A DNA stretch of 64,000 nucleotides, taken from contig CAZUUA010000009.1 of NCBI GenBank assembly GCA_964623635.1, positions 1-64,000 of the forward strand. Direction: 5' to 3'. A program made the translations under genes and the position numbers. The notes below the pieces were generated by a model. That model was not told the origin of the DNA. It searched no databases and saw only the letters and a program-made list of their open reading frames with translations. The first letter of the stretch is position 1, and each line of letters opens with the position of its first letter. Shown piece by piece: positions 7,657 to 15,632 of the stretch. The DNA is from UMGS1696 sp964623635. Its GTDB lineage: Bacteria; Bacillota; Clostridia; Oscillospirales; CAG-272.

Positions 7657-8757
7657 TTAGCCCAGGTACCGCACGGCCAGCTCCGGATACACCGTTTTGA
7701 AGCCGTACAATACGTCCATGGACAGCATCTCCTTCTTGTAGCGGATGTCGTAGCCACGAACCACACGAAGGGACAGACCATTCCAGGTGGTCACGTAGGA
7801 CTCCACGCCGGCCGGTGCAGACAAGGGTCTGGTCACAAAGGCAAAGGCGTGCGGATGGAACACCAGGTTGGCATCGTGGGACGGCAGTACGGTCGCTGTC
7901 TTGCCGGTCTCTCCGGTGTACGCAGGTGCGATGGTTGTCTGAATGGTGTTGCTGCCACCGACGGCACTGGCGGTGACCGTGTAGGTCTGTCCTTCGATCT
8001 GCAGAATGTCACCCTTCTTCAGACCCTTGAGACTGATGGAAGCGGTGCTCTGCAGCGTGATACCGTTGCCTGCCACAGCGCTCACCGTCAGCGTACCACC
8101 GACCTCTGCCAGAGAACCCGCTTCATGGTGTACCACGGCCTGGCTCATGTAGTGCTCCATGCCAAAGACCTGCCCGATGGAGCCGGTGCGCAGTGCCGTG
8201 TTGTCGCCGCACTTTTCCGCATTCACCACCGCCGGAATCTGCTTCAGTCGAGAGGTGGCCAGAGGACTCCAAACGGCGGCACGGCGATCCGTAGGCACCC
8301 TTGCCTTGTCCAGGGCATAGGCAGCGTTTGCGATGTCGTCCAGTCCATCGGGCACCGTACCCGCTTCTCCGGCAGTCTGCCAGATGTCCGCATACAGCGC
8401 CAGACCATCCCGGTTGATCTTCTCTGCCAAAGCTGCGGCTGCCGGTTCAATGAAGACGCGGCGCACGGTCTCCTCATCGTAGGCGTCCCAGGCCGTGATG
8501 GCAGCATCCACCGTAGCCAGACAGTCTAACTTCACCTCCACGGAATCCTCTGCCAGCGCCTGTACATCCACGCCGTCCTCTGGGGAGAATTCCTTTGCTT
8601 CCAGCCGCACGGGACGACGGATCAGCACCGAATCCCCCGGATGGGCAGTGGTCTCGTCTCCGGCATCCTGATACACCAGAGACGGAAACACCAGATTGTC
8701 CGTCAGTCGGGTCAGGGTCTCTCTTGCGATCTGCTTTACTGTAAGAATGTTGTTCAT
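7657..8757 (-). CDS. Major capsid protein, P22 coat family
   Basis: This 366-residue protein begins MNNILTVKQIARETLTRLTDNLVF, then HPGDSVLIRRPVRL. The opening is typical of the P22 gp5 coat family, an HK97-fold capsid with an inserted I-domain; the Ile/Val-rich segment around residues 205-290 may be that insertion. A conserved HPHAFAFVTRPLSAP stretch and a C-terminal LRVVRGYDIRYKKEMLSMDVLYGFKTVYPELAVR support the call. The gene follows a scaffold gene and precedes the connectors, the normal head order. P22-type coats occur on siphophages of Firmicutes, so this does not imply a podovirus. Confidence 0.85.
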   Translation of the reverse strand: MNNILTVKQIARETLTRLTDNLVFPSLVYQDAGDETTAHPGDSVLIRRPVRLEAKEFSPEDGVDVQALAEDSVEVKLDCLATVDAAITAWDAYDEETVRRVFIEPAAAALAEKINRDGLALYADIWQTAGEAGTVPDGLDDIANAAYALDKARVPTDRRAAVWSPLATSRLKQIPAVVNAEKCGDNTALRTGSIGQVFGMEHYMSQAVVHHEAGSLAEVGGTLTVSAVAGNGITLQSTASISLKGLKKGDILQIEGQTYTVTASAVGGSNTIQTTIAPAYTGETGKTATVLPSHDANLVFHPHAFAFVTRPLSAPAGVESYVTTWNGLSLRVVRGYDIRYKKEMLSMDVLYGFKTVYPELAVRYLG

Positions 8758-8855
8758 ATTGTGTTATCCTTTCTGTTTTTGAAAATATTGTTGTACGTAT
8801 GTCGTATGTTTTCTGTCCGGGCAGCCACATTTGCCAAGGCTACCCCAAAACCACA

Positions 8856-9266
8856 TCATCGTTTGCCCATGACCATGGCGTAATATTCCCGGTCGGACAT
8901 CCCGTTGGGGTCCCGTCTATCGCCACCGTGGACACCGCCACTGGAACGCTCACCACCCACCGGTCCCATGGTGTGCCCAAAGAGATAGGGATCCGTCGCC
9001 ATGAGCCGCTTCACCGATTCTTCCACGCCGACCACACCATCGTCGCGCACCTGTACGGCAGAGAGATCCAGCACCTTTGCCGCCAGCGTGGGATTTTTCG
9101 CACCCATCTTCGCCAGCATATAGCGCACCTCTCCATCGATCCGCACCTGCCGCAGCTTTTCTTCCTGCTGCTGCAAAAGCTGCTGCACATCCACATCGGT
9201 CGCCGTGCCATCCTCTAAAACCTGTCCGTTCTGTTCCGGTTCCATCAAAATATCCTGTTCGTCCAA
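8856..9266 (-). CDS. Phage scaffold protein (GP20-like), TTG start
   Basis: TTG 9266 is chosen because AAAGGAGG lies 6-7 nt upstream; the first in-frame ATG upstream has no such site. The 136-residue product is acidic and Gln-rich at its N-terminus (VQQLLQQQEEKLRQVRIDGEV) and then has YMLAKMGAKNPTLAAKVLDL and a DDGVVGVEE motif. That is the pattern of phage minor structural GP20/scaffold proteins (helical coiled coil, then AKNxxAAxxLLD). The C-terminus is Gly-rich. It lies between portal and coat, as expected for a scaffold. Confidence 0.7.
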   Translation of the reverse strand: MDEQDILMEPEQNGQVLEDGTATDVDVQQLLQQQEEKLRQVRIDGEVRYMLAKMGAKNPTLAAKVLDLSAVQVRDDGVVGVEESVKRLMATDPYLFGHTMGPVGGERSSGGVHGGDRRDPNGMSDREYYAMVMGKR

Positions 9267-9359
9267 ATCATCACCTCCTTTCTCCAAAAATGCAAGTACG
9301 ATATCACCTCCTTCCCTTCCCATAGCCTTCTGCCTTTCAACTTGTTGGAATGTCTGACC

Positions 9360-10850
9360 TCAGACCTCTGCCTTCTGATTTTCCCCGTACCAACGTCTGC
9401 GGAACTGCTCCGGCGTCATCAGTCCGGCTTCCACCTCACGCAGGTCCCGGGAACGCTCCGATTCCGCATCGATGAAGTAGCTGTCGTCGTAGGCAATGTG
9501 GATCCCGGACACCGCATAGGGCTTGCCCAGCATCCGTACCCCCAGCCACAGGATCACTCGGATCACCTGGGTCAGATACGCCGTCACGTTCTGTGCGTGC
9601 TTGGCACAGTTCTGCCGCATATCCTGCCGTTCGCCGGTGTATTGGGTGGCGGTCAGCGTGGTCTTCGCCATGGCACTGGAGAACAGATAGTGCTTCGTGC
9701 CCAGCCCACAGCGGAAGGATAAATAGTCCAGCTGTGCCTGTACCGCATCTCGATTCTCCTCAGTACGCAGAGACGGATTGTGTTCCTCAATCAACGGCTC
9801 CTCTGCCAGATCGCTGTCTCCCACCGTCATAAATAGCTGCTGTGCCACGTCGTCCGGCGTGTACAGATTGCCACTTTCGTCCCGGCGGATCAGGGACTGG
9901 TTGATGAATACCTTCTTGCCGCCCAGCCGCAGATCCCGGCAAAAGTTGTTGAACGCCAGATCCACACCCCGGAGACAGTCCAGCGCATCGCCGTAGATTG
10001 ACTGCCCCAGACCACCGTTATGGGGCGTGGTGTTCTGGATGTTGGGCGTCAGGATGGCAAAGAAGGGATAGGGAGAACCGGTTTGGATCTCTCGAGGTGG
10101 CATATCCGGCAGAAACGCTTCCCCGTATTTTCCCTTTTCCCGGCAGAAATACCGGTTGTGGATCACATATCCCTCCGGCTGCCGCAGATGCACCTCTAAG
10201 TAATCGTAGTCCTTGCCACGCAGGGTGATCCGGGACACAAAGGCCGCCTCCGTGATCTGCCCACCTTCCACGGAAATGGGAATGATCTGCGCCGCATCCA
10301 CAAATTCGAACCAGATCCGCACCGGATGTCCGTCTCTGGAAAAGCCGTGGATGTCCGTCATGGCGCCTGCTTCGGTGCCCAAAAGCTCCCGCAATACGGA
10401 GATAGTCTCCGTATCGCTCTCTGCCGATGCCGCAGACCCCAGCCGTGCCTCCTGCCATTCTTCCTTTTCGATGCCGTCTACCCGAATGAGACAGGCTCCC
10501 GTACCTGTGGCAAAGGTCTTTTCCACCAGATGGTTGCTGCGCCGCCAAAAATCCCCTTCGGTCAGCACCTGCTCCACCCAGGCCTTTGCCCCATCGTCGT
10601 CCAAGCGCAGGTAGGTCTTGTCGTTGAGCAGCAGCGTCGCCCAGTCCTCACAGACCTTTTTTGCCATCCGCAGCCCATACATCCGGCGACGTACCGGATT
10701 CCCAAAGGCAGCGCTTTCCAAATAGGTGTGAAAGCCCTCTACCGTCCCACGCCACCAATCCTCCCACGTGTCGATCTTGTCATACATTCCCGGATCTACA
10801 GCGCAGCCGTAGCTGTCCGCCACCAGCGCCATAAGCTCCCGTTCGATCAT
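9360..10850 (-). CDS. Phage portal protein, SPP1 Gp6-like
   Basis: This 496-residue protein follows terminase and precedes scaffold and coat. The N-terminal region (YDKIDTWEDWWRGTVEGFHTYLE, then MAKKVCEDWATLLLNDKTYLRL) and the central PFFAILTPNIQNTTPHNGGLGQSIYGDALDCLRGVDLAFN stretch match the SPP1-type portal family. The C-terminal part (KTTLTATQYTGERQDM, EVEAGLMTPEQFRRRWYGE) carries the stem helix and crown. Portals form the dodecameric DNA channel and nucleate head assembly. The frame is intact. AAAGGAGATATT precedes ATG 10850. A 19-nt near-identical direct repeat lies just outside both ends of the gene. Confidence 0.88.
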   Translation of the reverse strand: MIERELMALVADSYGCAVDPGMYDKIDTWEDWWRGTVEGFHTYLESAAFGNPVRRRMYGLRMAKKVCEDWATLLLNDKTYLRLDDDGAKAWVEQVLTEGDFWRRSNHLVEKTFATGTGACLIRVDGIEKEEWQEARLGSAASAESDTETISVLRELLGTEAGAMTDIHGFSRDGHPVRIWFEFVDAAQIIPISVEGGQITEAAFVSRITLRGKDYDYLEVHLRQPEGYVIHNRYFCREKGKYGEAFLPDMPPREIQTGSPYPFFAILTPNIQNTTPHNGGLGQSIYGDALDCLRGVDLAFNNFCRDLRLGGKKVFINQSLIRRDESGNLYTPDDVAQQLFMTVGDSDLAEEPLIEEHNPSLRTEENRDAVQAQLDYLSFRCGLGTKHYLFSSAMAKTTLTATQYTGERQDMRQNCAKHAQNVTAYLTQVIRVILWLGVRMLGKPYAVSGIHIAYDDSYFIDAESERSRDLREVEAGLMTPEQFRRRWYGENQKAEV

Positions 10851-10934
10851 AATATCTCCTTTCGTTATTTACACCATAAACCTATTGTCTCTGACCCCCA
10901 ACTTGTTGGGATGTCTGCCGTCTGACCTCTCACC

Positions 10935-12173
10935 TCACACCTTCCCCATATACCGTTCAATGGCATATTCAAAGGCGTCCAAAATGTCGATGTCCGAGGT
11001 GAAGTCATCCTTGCGCCGGTCCTCACCTTCTTCCCAGACCGCCTGAGCCAGTCCCTCTGCCAACCGGGCACATTGGGGCGTCAGATGGAATTTGCCGCTG
11101 TTCATGAGACTGAGCACAAAGCTGATCCGATCCAGTATGGGTCGCTTGGCACAGTCCAGCACCTGCACCGCTTCGTTCGCCTTGGCCATTTCCCGGCGCA
11201 GTCCGTTGATCAGATACTGGGCTTCGCAGTCGCAGAAAATGTACCGCAGCGGCACCCCCGGCACCATCGTCCGTACCCTTTGGCAAAAGCCGAAGCATTC
11301 TTTGTGGATGCGCACCGGATCGATGTCTCCTTTGCCACCACCGATGGCGTGATCCGCAATGGCAACGATACCGCCGTCCACCGGAAAGCCAACCGCCACA
11401 AATGTCGTTTTCGATCGATTGCCACCGAAGTCCACACCGATGTTGATGTACTTCAGCGGCGGCAGCTTGTCCGGTGGCAGAAGGAACGCCGACCGGTCGT
11501 CCGCAAAGACCCGGTAGATCAGACCCTCTGCGGCACAGCGCTGTCCCAGAATGTCCCGGCGATACCAGACCGAATCCGGGTCATATTGGGCAACGATCTC
11601 TGCCAACCGCTCCGGCGTGATCACCGGATTGTCCCGGATGGTGAAGTGGGCGTAGTTGTAAAAATGGTCACCGGGCTCGGCGGCGTATTTGTCCAGATAC
11701 TCCCGATAGATGGGTGCACCGGGGGACGACGGATTCAGATCCCAGAAGACCTTGCGCTCTACAGCCGCCAGCTGTCGGTTGAAGGCCTCTTTGATGAAGG
11801 AGTCGTGGTGGTGGTTGATCTCCGTAGCGATCCACATTCCATAGGAATTGCCCCGGATCCGTTTGTAGGCATCCGCATTTCGTCCACCGGAGAAGATCAC
11901 CACACGCTCTCCCACAGCCGTATCCACGAACAGACACTCGTTGCCCTTGTAGCGACCCCAACGACAGCGCCCCCGGAAGATATTTTCCAGACCCATACCG
12001 TTGCAGTCTCCGATGTTCAGTCGGGCATTGGCCAGAGTAGAACCGGTCGCCAGATGGATGGGATCCGGAGAAGTCTCCAGGCAGGCCCCGAACACGAACA
12101 CATTGTCCACCGTCTTCCCGGCACGCACCGCACCCTCTGCCACATTGATCACGCAGTCACGGGCACGCCGCAT
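10935..12173 (-). CDS. Phage terminase large subunit
   Basis: From ATG 12173 the product is 412 residues with the Walker A-like VAEGAVRAGKT at 11-21 and VFVFGACLETS after it. The packaging ATPase segment includes WDLNPSSPGAPIYREYLDKY, and the RNase H-like nuclease strand is KYINIGVDFGGNRSKTTFVAVG. The frame stays open 14 codons upstream (GYIFGEKHRAYMRRARD), and that segment matches the conserved start of this family (FGpKHxxYixxA). Its only possible initiator near the small-subunit stop is ATA, so the start is uncertain and either non-canonical or truncated. Catalytic motifs appear intact. Confidence 0.88.
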   Translation of the reverse strand: MRRARDCVINVAEGAVRAGKTVDNVFVFGACLETSPDPIHLATGSTLANARLNIGDCNGMGLENIFRGRCRWGRYKGNECLFVDTAVGERVVIFSGGRNADAYKRIRGNSYGMWIATEINHHHDSFIKEAFNRQLAAVERKVFWDLNPSSPGAPIYREYLDKYAAEPGDHFYNYAHFTIRDNPVITPERLAEIVAQYDPDSVWYRRDILGQRCAAEGLIYRVFADDRSAFLLPPDKLPPLKYINIGVDFGGNRSKTTFVAVGFPVDGGIVAIADHAIGGGKGDIDPVRIHKECFGFCQRVRTMVPGVPLRYIFCDCEAQYLINGLRREMAKANEAVQVLDCAKRPILDRISFVLSLMNSGKFHLTPQCARLAEGLAQAVWEEGEDRRKDDFTSDIDILDAFEYAIERYMGKV

Positions 12174-12205
12174 ATAGGCCCGGTGCTTTTCGCCGAATAT
12201 GTAGC

Positions 12206-12640
12206 CTATCGTCCCTCACCTTTCCTTTCTGGGTCCCCAAAGATCTCACGCCGCAGCCGCACCATTTCTCCACCGGGACCGGCACTGGTTTCCGTTCCAG
12301 CCGCTTCGGCCTTGCATAGATCAAAGTATAGCTTCATGGCCGGCACACTACCGTCTTCCGTGAGCTTCAGCAGAGATGACCATACCCAGGGCGCACACAT
12401 TTCTGCCATACGCCGGGACAGCCGTACCATCTCACCGGGCAGCTCTCCGTCCCGAAGCCAGCCTTCCCAGATGTCCCCGAAAAGCCCCAGCCGTTCCCGG
12501 AAGGCGTCGATGTCCTCGTCCCCGGCAAAGCCACAGTCCATCATCTGCTGCAGAATCGACCGATCGATCTGCTGCAGAATCGACCCATCACCACCACCGG
12601 CGACATTTCGTACAGCCGCCGGATTTTCCTGTTCCGCCAA
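12206..12640 (-). CDS. Phage terminase small subunit-like protein, TTG start
   Basis: TTG 12640 is selected because AGGAGG lies 7 nt upstream; the nearby in-frame ATG overlaps that site. The 144-residue product precedes the large terminase, has a helical middle (FRERLGLFGDIWEGWLRDGELPGEMVRLSRRMAEM) and ends in a basic/acidic tail. Position and size fit a DNA-recognising small terminase; the sequence itself is not strongly diagnostic. DNA-level direct repeats (CTGCTGCAGAATCGACC) occur near the 5' end. Its promoter is at 12710-12738. Confidence 0.65.
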   Translation of the reverse strand: MAEQENPAAVRNVAGGGDGSILQQIDRSILQQMMDCGFAGDEDIDAFRERLGLFGDIWEGWLRDGELPGEMVRLSRRMAEMCAPWVWSSLLKLTEDGSVPAMKLYFDLCKAEAAGTETSAGPGGEMVRLRREIFGDPERKGEGR

Positions 12641-12709
12641 ACACATTCCTCCTTTCCATGGCATTTGGCAATAATATTTTCCAAACGCTTGTTTTTTTGT
12701 TGTGTCTAT

Positions 12710-12738
12710 AGTATACCACAAAAAAGCGCCGTTGTCGT
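12710..12738 (-). promoter_or_regulatory. Promoter of the phage structural operon
   Basis: Minus strand: ACGACA (12733-12738), 17-nt spacer ending TGTGG, TATACT (12710-12715). The weak -35 is offset by an extended -10. Upstream, 12762-12812 folds as CCACGGG/CCCGTGG enclosing GATTCC/GGAATC. Confidence 0.6.
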
Positions 12739-12881
12739 CCGCAATATTTCCACGGAATTTCCACGGGCAGCATACCCCTTGATTCCCCAGGGAATCCCTA
12801 CGAAACCCGTGGCTTTTGCAGCGGAGGTATTCGCTTTATTATAATATAATATTCATATGTTGTTCACAGATGCGCCAGGGT

Positions 12882-12993
12882 GTCTTCCACTGGCGCCCAG
12901 CGTGTGACTCCATGGGGTTAGCCCATGGGATCCCCAGCCCAACGCAGTTGGAGAAAAAAGGCCATGGAGTCACACGCCCAAATGCAGTTTAAA
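12882..12993. repeat. Composite intergenic repeat, copy 2
   Basis: Contains GTCTTCCACTGGCG (also at 23418), a perfect long-range inverted repeat of 16 nt (GCGTGTGACTCCATGG with 12962-12977), the CCCAACGCAGTTGGA module, and a CACGCCCAAATGCAGTTT variant of the block seen in copies 1 and 3. With the terS promoter, the upstream fold and the terminator at 13002 it fills the 390-nt gap between terS and the regulator gene. Confidence 0.75.
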
Positions 12994-13001
12994 CCCAAAA
13001 A

Positions 13002-13042
13002 GAGAATGAGAAAAGGGGCGTACACCCCTTCATCTCATTCTC
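13002..13042 (-). terminator. Terminator after the phage regulator gene
   Basis: Stem GAGAATGAGA/TCTCATTCTC extended by AAGGGG/CCCCTT, followed on the minus strand by CTTTTTGGG. The stem includes the last codons and stop of the regulator gene. It separates the early pair of genes from the structural operon. Confidence 0.75.
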
Positions 13043-13365
13043 CCAAAAAGCGCCAGCGCAAACCGATTCATCGCTCGCTTGCGCACATTGTAAAACGACG
13101 ACTTCTCTCTTGCCGTCCGGGCACATAGCTCATCCACCGTGCACCCCTCTACCGTCCAAAGCAGTATGTTCCGTTCCTCTTCCGTCAGTACCGCCAAACC
13201 GTGCCGTATCCACCGGATCCGATCCTCCAATTGCCGCCGCTTCTCCACACTTTGCGTGGGCGTCTCCAATGCACTCTCCATGCACGCCATCCGCTCCAGC
13301 CATTCCATCGCCGCCGTACAGGTCACATGGATGGCCTGCCTCGTCTTCTTTACCGGTCTTGCCAT
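13030..13365 (-). CDS. Sigma-70 region 4-like phage regulator (ArpU/RinA-type)
   Basis: ATG 13365 has AAAGGTGAT upstream, giving 111 residues. The C-terminal 60 residues (ILLWTVEGCTVDELCARTAREKSSFYNVRKRAMNRFALAL) form a helix-turn-helix of the sigma region 4 kind, preceded by a helical segment with LTEEERNILL. Proteins of this layout (ArpU, RinA, DUF1492-like) switch on late structural genes in Firmicutes phages and sit just upstream of the terminase genes, as here. The likely target is the promoter at 12710-12738 with its poor -35 box; that link is inference. Confidence 0.65.
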   Translation of the reverse strand: MARPVKKTRQAIHVTCTAAMEWLERMACMESALETPTQSVEKRRQLEDRIRWIRHGLAVLTEEERNILLWTVEGCTVDELCARTAREKSSFYNVRKRAMNRFALALFGRMR

Positions 13366-13384
13366 ACGATCACCTTTCCCTTTC

Positions 13385-13660
13385 TCACAATATACGCTTC
13401 CCCCATGCCAACTCTCGTTCCCTGTACCGTCCGACCTGCCGCTCCGATCGCACATAGAAATACGGTTCCGCCACTCGTGCTGTCCTGCCCGTGGCGATCA
13501 TGGCACCGCTTTCCACACAGTCCCGACAAAAGTACCGCTCCGATAACCAATAACAAAATTCTCCTTCCAAAATGTCCTCGCCGCAGCCACTGCAAAGACC
13601 CACGCTTCTTTTCCCTTTCGTATGCGACCTCCTTAATAGATTCATCTGTTCCCACATCAT
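13385..13660 (-). CDS. Small zinc-knuckle protein, first gene of the phage module
   Basis: The frame carries CSGCGEDILEGEFCYW followed by FCRDCVE, i.e. two CxxC pairs about 20 residues apart, likely binding zinc. The remainder is short and basic. The promoter at 13685-13713 rules out the longer ATG at 13726. Candidate starts are ATG 13660 (used here), ATG 13648 and GTG 13606. The last has an AAAGGG site and begins just before the first CxxC. It is co-transcribed with the regulator 20 nt downstream. Function unknown; similar knuckle proteins occur near terminase genes of Clostridia phages. Confidence 0.5.
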   Translation of the reverse strand: MMWEQMNLLRRSHTKGKRSVGLCSGCGEDILEGEFCYWLSERYFCRDCVESGAMIATGRTARVAEPYFYVRSERQVGRYRERELAWGKRIL

Positions 13661-13666
13661 AGGAAC
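13648..13666. promoter_or_regulatory. Inverted repeat in the leader of the phage early transcript
   Basis: GTTCC (13648-13652) and GGAAC (13662-13666) flank 9 nt, about 20-35 nt downstream of the -10 box. A third GGAAC half-site lies in the promoter spacer at 13696-13700. This is a plausible repressor operator set; the binding protein is unknown. Confidence 0.35.
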
Positions 13667-13684
13667 TATTGTTTCTTGTGCATC

Positions 13685-13713
13685 AGTATACCACAGGAAC
13701 ATTCGTTTGTCAA
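13685..13713 (-). promoter_or_regulatory. Consensus promoter of the phage early genes
   Basis: Minus strand TTGACA (13708-13713), 17-nt spacer ending TGTGG, TATACT (13685-13690). Together with the GTTCC/GGAAC half-sites this looks like a strong but repressible host sigma-A promoter. Confidence 0.8.
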
Positions 13714-13798
13714 GCCCCTGCATCAAAATTTCCGAAAAAAATTTCGCCGTCCCATTTTCCCTCTCGACATTTTCTCACGGCAAATTCCCGGCTTCCTC

Positions 13799-13827
13799 TT
13801 GTTATCCACCAAAATTTGTGCTACAAT
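13799..13827 (+). promoter_or_regulatory. Promoter of the PHP/transporter operon
   Basis: TTGTTA (13799-13804), 17-nt spacer, TACAAT (13822-13827), about 85 nt before the PHP gene and divergent from the phage module. Confidence 0.6.
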
Positions 13828-13912
13828 ATCATGTGCAAGGCTACACATCCACATCCTATGCCTTTTGCATTATTCAAATCAATTAAAATAGAAAGTCAGG
13901 CGAAATTGCCCC

Positions 13913-14689
13913 ATGCTCTCCTTCAATTACCATACCCATACCCAACGCTGTCACCACGCCGGTGGTACCGAACAGGAATATATCGAAAACGCCATCGGCG
14001 CCGGTATGCATACCATCGGCTTCTCCGACCACGCACCGCAGATGTTCCCCGGCGACTATTATTCCGGTTTCCGTATGCTGCGAGAAGCCGCCGCCGAATA
14101 CGTGGAGACCCTGCTCTCACTCCGGGAACAATACAAGGACCGGATCACACTGAAGATCGGCTACGAAATGGAATATTACCCGGCCATCTTCCCGGATACC
14201 CTACGCTTCATCCGGCAGTACCCCTGCGACTACCTGATCTTAGGTCAGCACTTTCTCGACAACGAATACGATACACGCCGGTATTCCGGGGCCCAGACCA
14301 CGGACGAAGGCTACCTGGCCGACTACGTGGATCAGGTCTGCCAAGCCATGCGCACCGGCCTGTTCACCTATGTGGCACACCCGGATCTGCAAAACTTCAC
14401 AGGCGAAACGTCCATATACAGACGCCAGTACACACGTCTGATCCGGTGCGCCATCGAGACCCATACGCCGCTGGAGATCAACCTGCTTGGTGCCGGTGAC
14501 AATCGCCATTACCCGAATCCGCTGTTCTGGGAGATGGTGGGCGAAATGGGCGCAGACACCGTCATCGGCTGTGATGCCCATACACCCTCTGCCATCGTGG
14601 ATCCCGCTGCCTACGAAAAAGCCATGGCGCTGGTGGACAAATACCACCTGCACCTGGTCGAGCCTATCCTGCGGCAGGTGCATCTATGA
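13913..14689 (+). CDS. PHP-domain phosphatase, histidinol-phosphatase family
   Basis: The 258-residue protein carries the PHP metal-binding signatures in order: YHTHTQRCHHAG (His at 7 and 9), GFSDHAP, an E in IGYEMEYYP, LGQHFLD, VAHPDL, and a C-terminal GCDAHTP. This is the histidinol-phosphate phosphatase (HisJ/HisK) type, a trinuclear-metal hydrolase of phosphomonoesters. No other his gene is in the window, so the true substrate is open. The start is ATG 13913, although the ribosome site is weak. Its stop overlaps the next gene by 4 nt (ATGA), so the two are translationally coupled. Confidence 0.85.
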   Translation: MLSFNYHTHTQRCHHAGGTEQEYIENAIGAGMHTIGFSDHAPQMFPGDYYSGFRMLREAAAEYVETLLSLREQYKDRITLKIGYEMEYYPAIFPDTLRFIRQYPCDYLILGQHFLDNEYDTRRYSGAQTTDEGYLADYVDQVCQAMRTGLFTYVAHPDLQNFTGETSIYRRQYTRLIRCAIETHTPLEINLLGAGDNRHYPNPLFWEMVGEMGADTVIGCDAHTPSAIVDPAAYEKAMALVDKYHLHLVEPILRQVHL

Positions 14690-15543
14690 CCAAAAAGACC
14701 CTTTCCCCCTTTCTCATCTTAGCCGAAGCCGTGTGCTTCTCTTTGGGTGGCCTGATCGTCAAATCGATCCCCTGGGGCTCCATGGCCATCAACGGCGGCC
14801 GTTCCCTCATCGCCGGTGTGGTCATCCTCCTGTATATGCACCTGCGTGGACATAAGCTGGTGGTGAACCGCTCCGTTCTGCTGGGTGGTACCATGATGTG
14901 CGCCACCAGCATTCTGTACGTGTTCGCCAACAAGCTGACCACCGCTGCCTCTGCCATCATCCTGCAATATACCGCACCGGTGTTCATCATCCTCTATAGC
15001 TGGCTGTGGTTCCGCCAAAAGCCCGACAAATGGGACATCGCCGCCATTCCCGTCATCGCCATCGGCGTGCTGTGCTTTTTTATGGACAGCATCTCCGGGG
15101 GCTCTCTCCTCGGCAACCTGTTGGCGCTGCTCTCCGGTATGACCTTTGCCGTGGTGTTCATGATGAAAATGCTCCCCGGCAGCGATACCCTCTCGTCGGT
15201 CTTCATGGGCTGCGTCATCGGTGCCATCCTCGGTGTCCCGTCCATCCTGCAGGAGACAGACTTCACCATGCCCACCATGGGCGCACTGCTGGCACTGGGC
15301 GTGTTCCAGTTTGCCTGCGCCTATATCTGTATGGCAGAAGGACTGGAGCATACCCCACCGCTGACCGCTTCGCTGATCTCCACCTTGGAGCCCATCTTAA
15401 ACCCCATCTGGGCAGCGCTGTTTCTCCACGAAGCCATGGGCACGACCGCACTGATCGGTGCCGCCATCGTCATCTGTGGTGTGGTGAGCTATAACATCGC
15501 CAAAGCCAAATGGGCAAAACCAACGGAAACCAAAACGGAATAG
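14686..15543 (+). CDS. EamA/DMT-family membrane transporter
   Basis: This 285-residue protein has about ten hydrophobic spans in two repeats of the drug/metabolite transporter fold. The first EamA repeat begins ILAEAVCFSLGGLIVK and contains SLIAGVVILLY. The second repeat has LALLSGMTFAVVFMMK and the typical end TASLISTLEPILNPIWAALFLHEAMG. Substrate cannot be told. It is coupled to the PHP gene and followed by a MATE gene on the same strand. The tail is basic and Lys/Thr-rich (AKWAKPTETKTE). Confidence 0.85.
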   Translation: MTKKTLSPFLILAEAVCFSLGGLIVKSIPWGSMAINGGRSLIAGVVILLYMHLRGHKLVVNRSVLLGGTMMCATSILYVFANKLTTAASAIILQYTAPVFIILYSWLWFRQKPDKWDIAAIPVIAIGVLCFFMDSISGGSLLGNLLALLSGMTFAVVFMMKMLPGSDTLSSVFMGCVIGAILGVPSILQETDFTMPTMGALLALGVFQFACAYICMAEGLEHTPPLTASLISTLEPILNPIWAALFLHEAMGTTALIGAAIVICGVVSYNIAKAKWAKPTETKTE

Positions 15544-15632
15544 CCCCCCGGTCGTACGACCGAATCGTCCATAGAACACCCCATGTCCTGCACGACTGTA
15601 TGCCTACAGAAAAAGGAGAAAAACAAAAGAAC

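Noticed and set aside
463..13713. Flanking att repeats of the phage module
   Set aside because: I compared the ends by eye and saw no convincing direct repeat; shared sequences belong to the dispersed repeat family instead.
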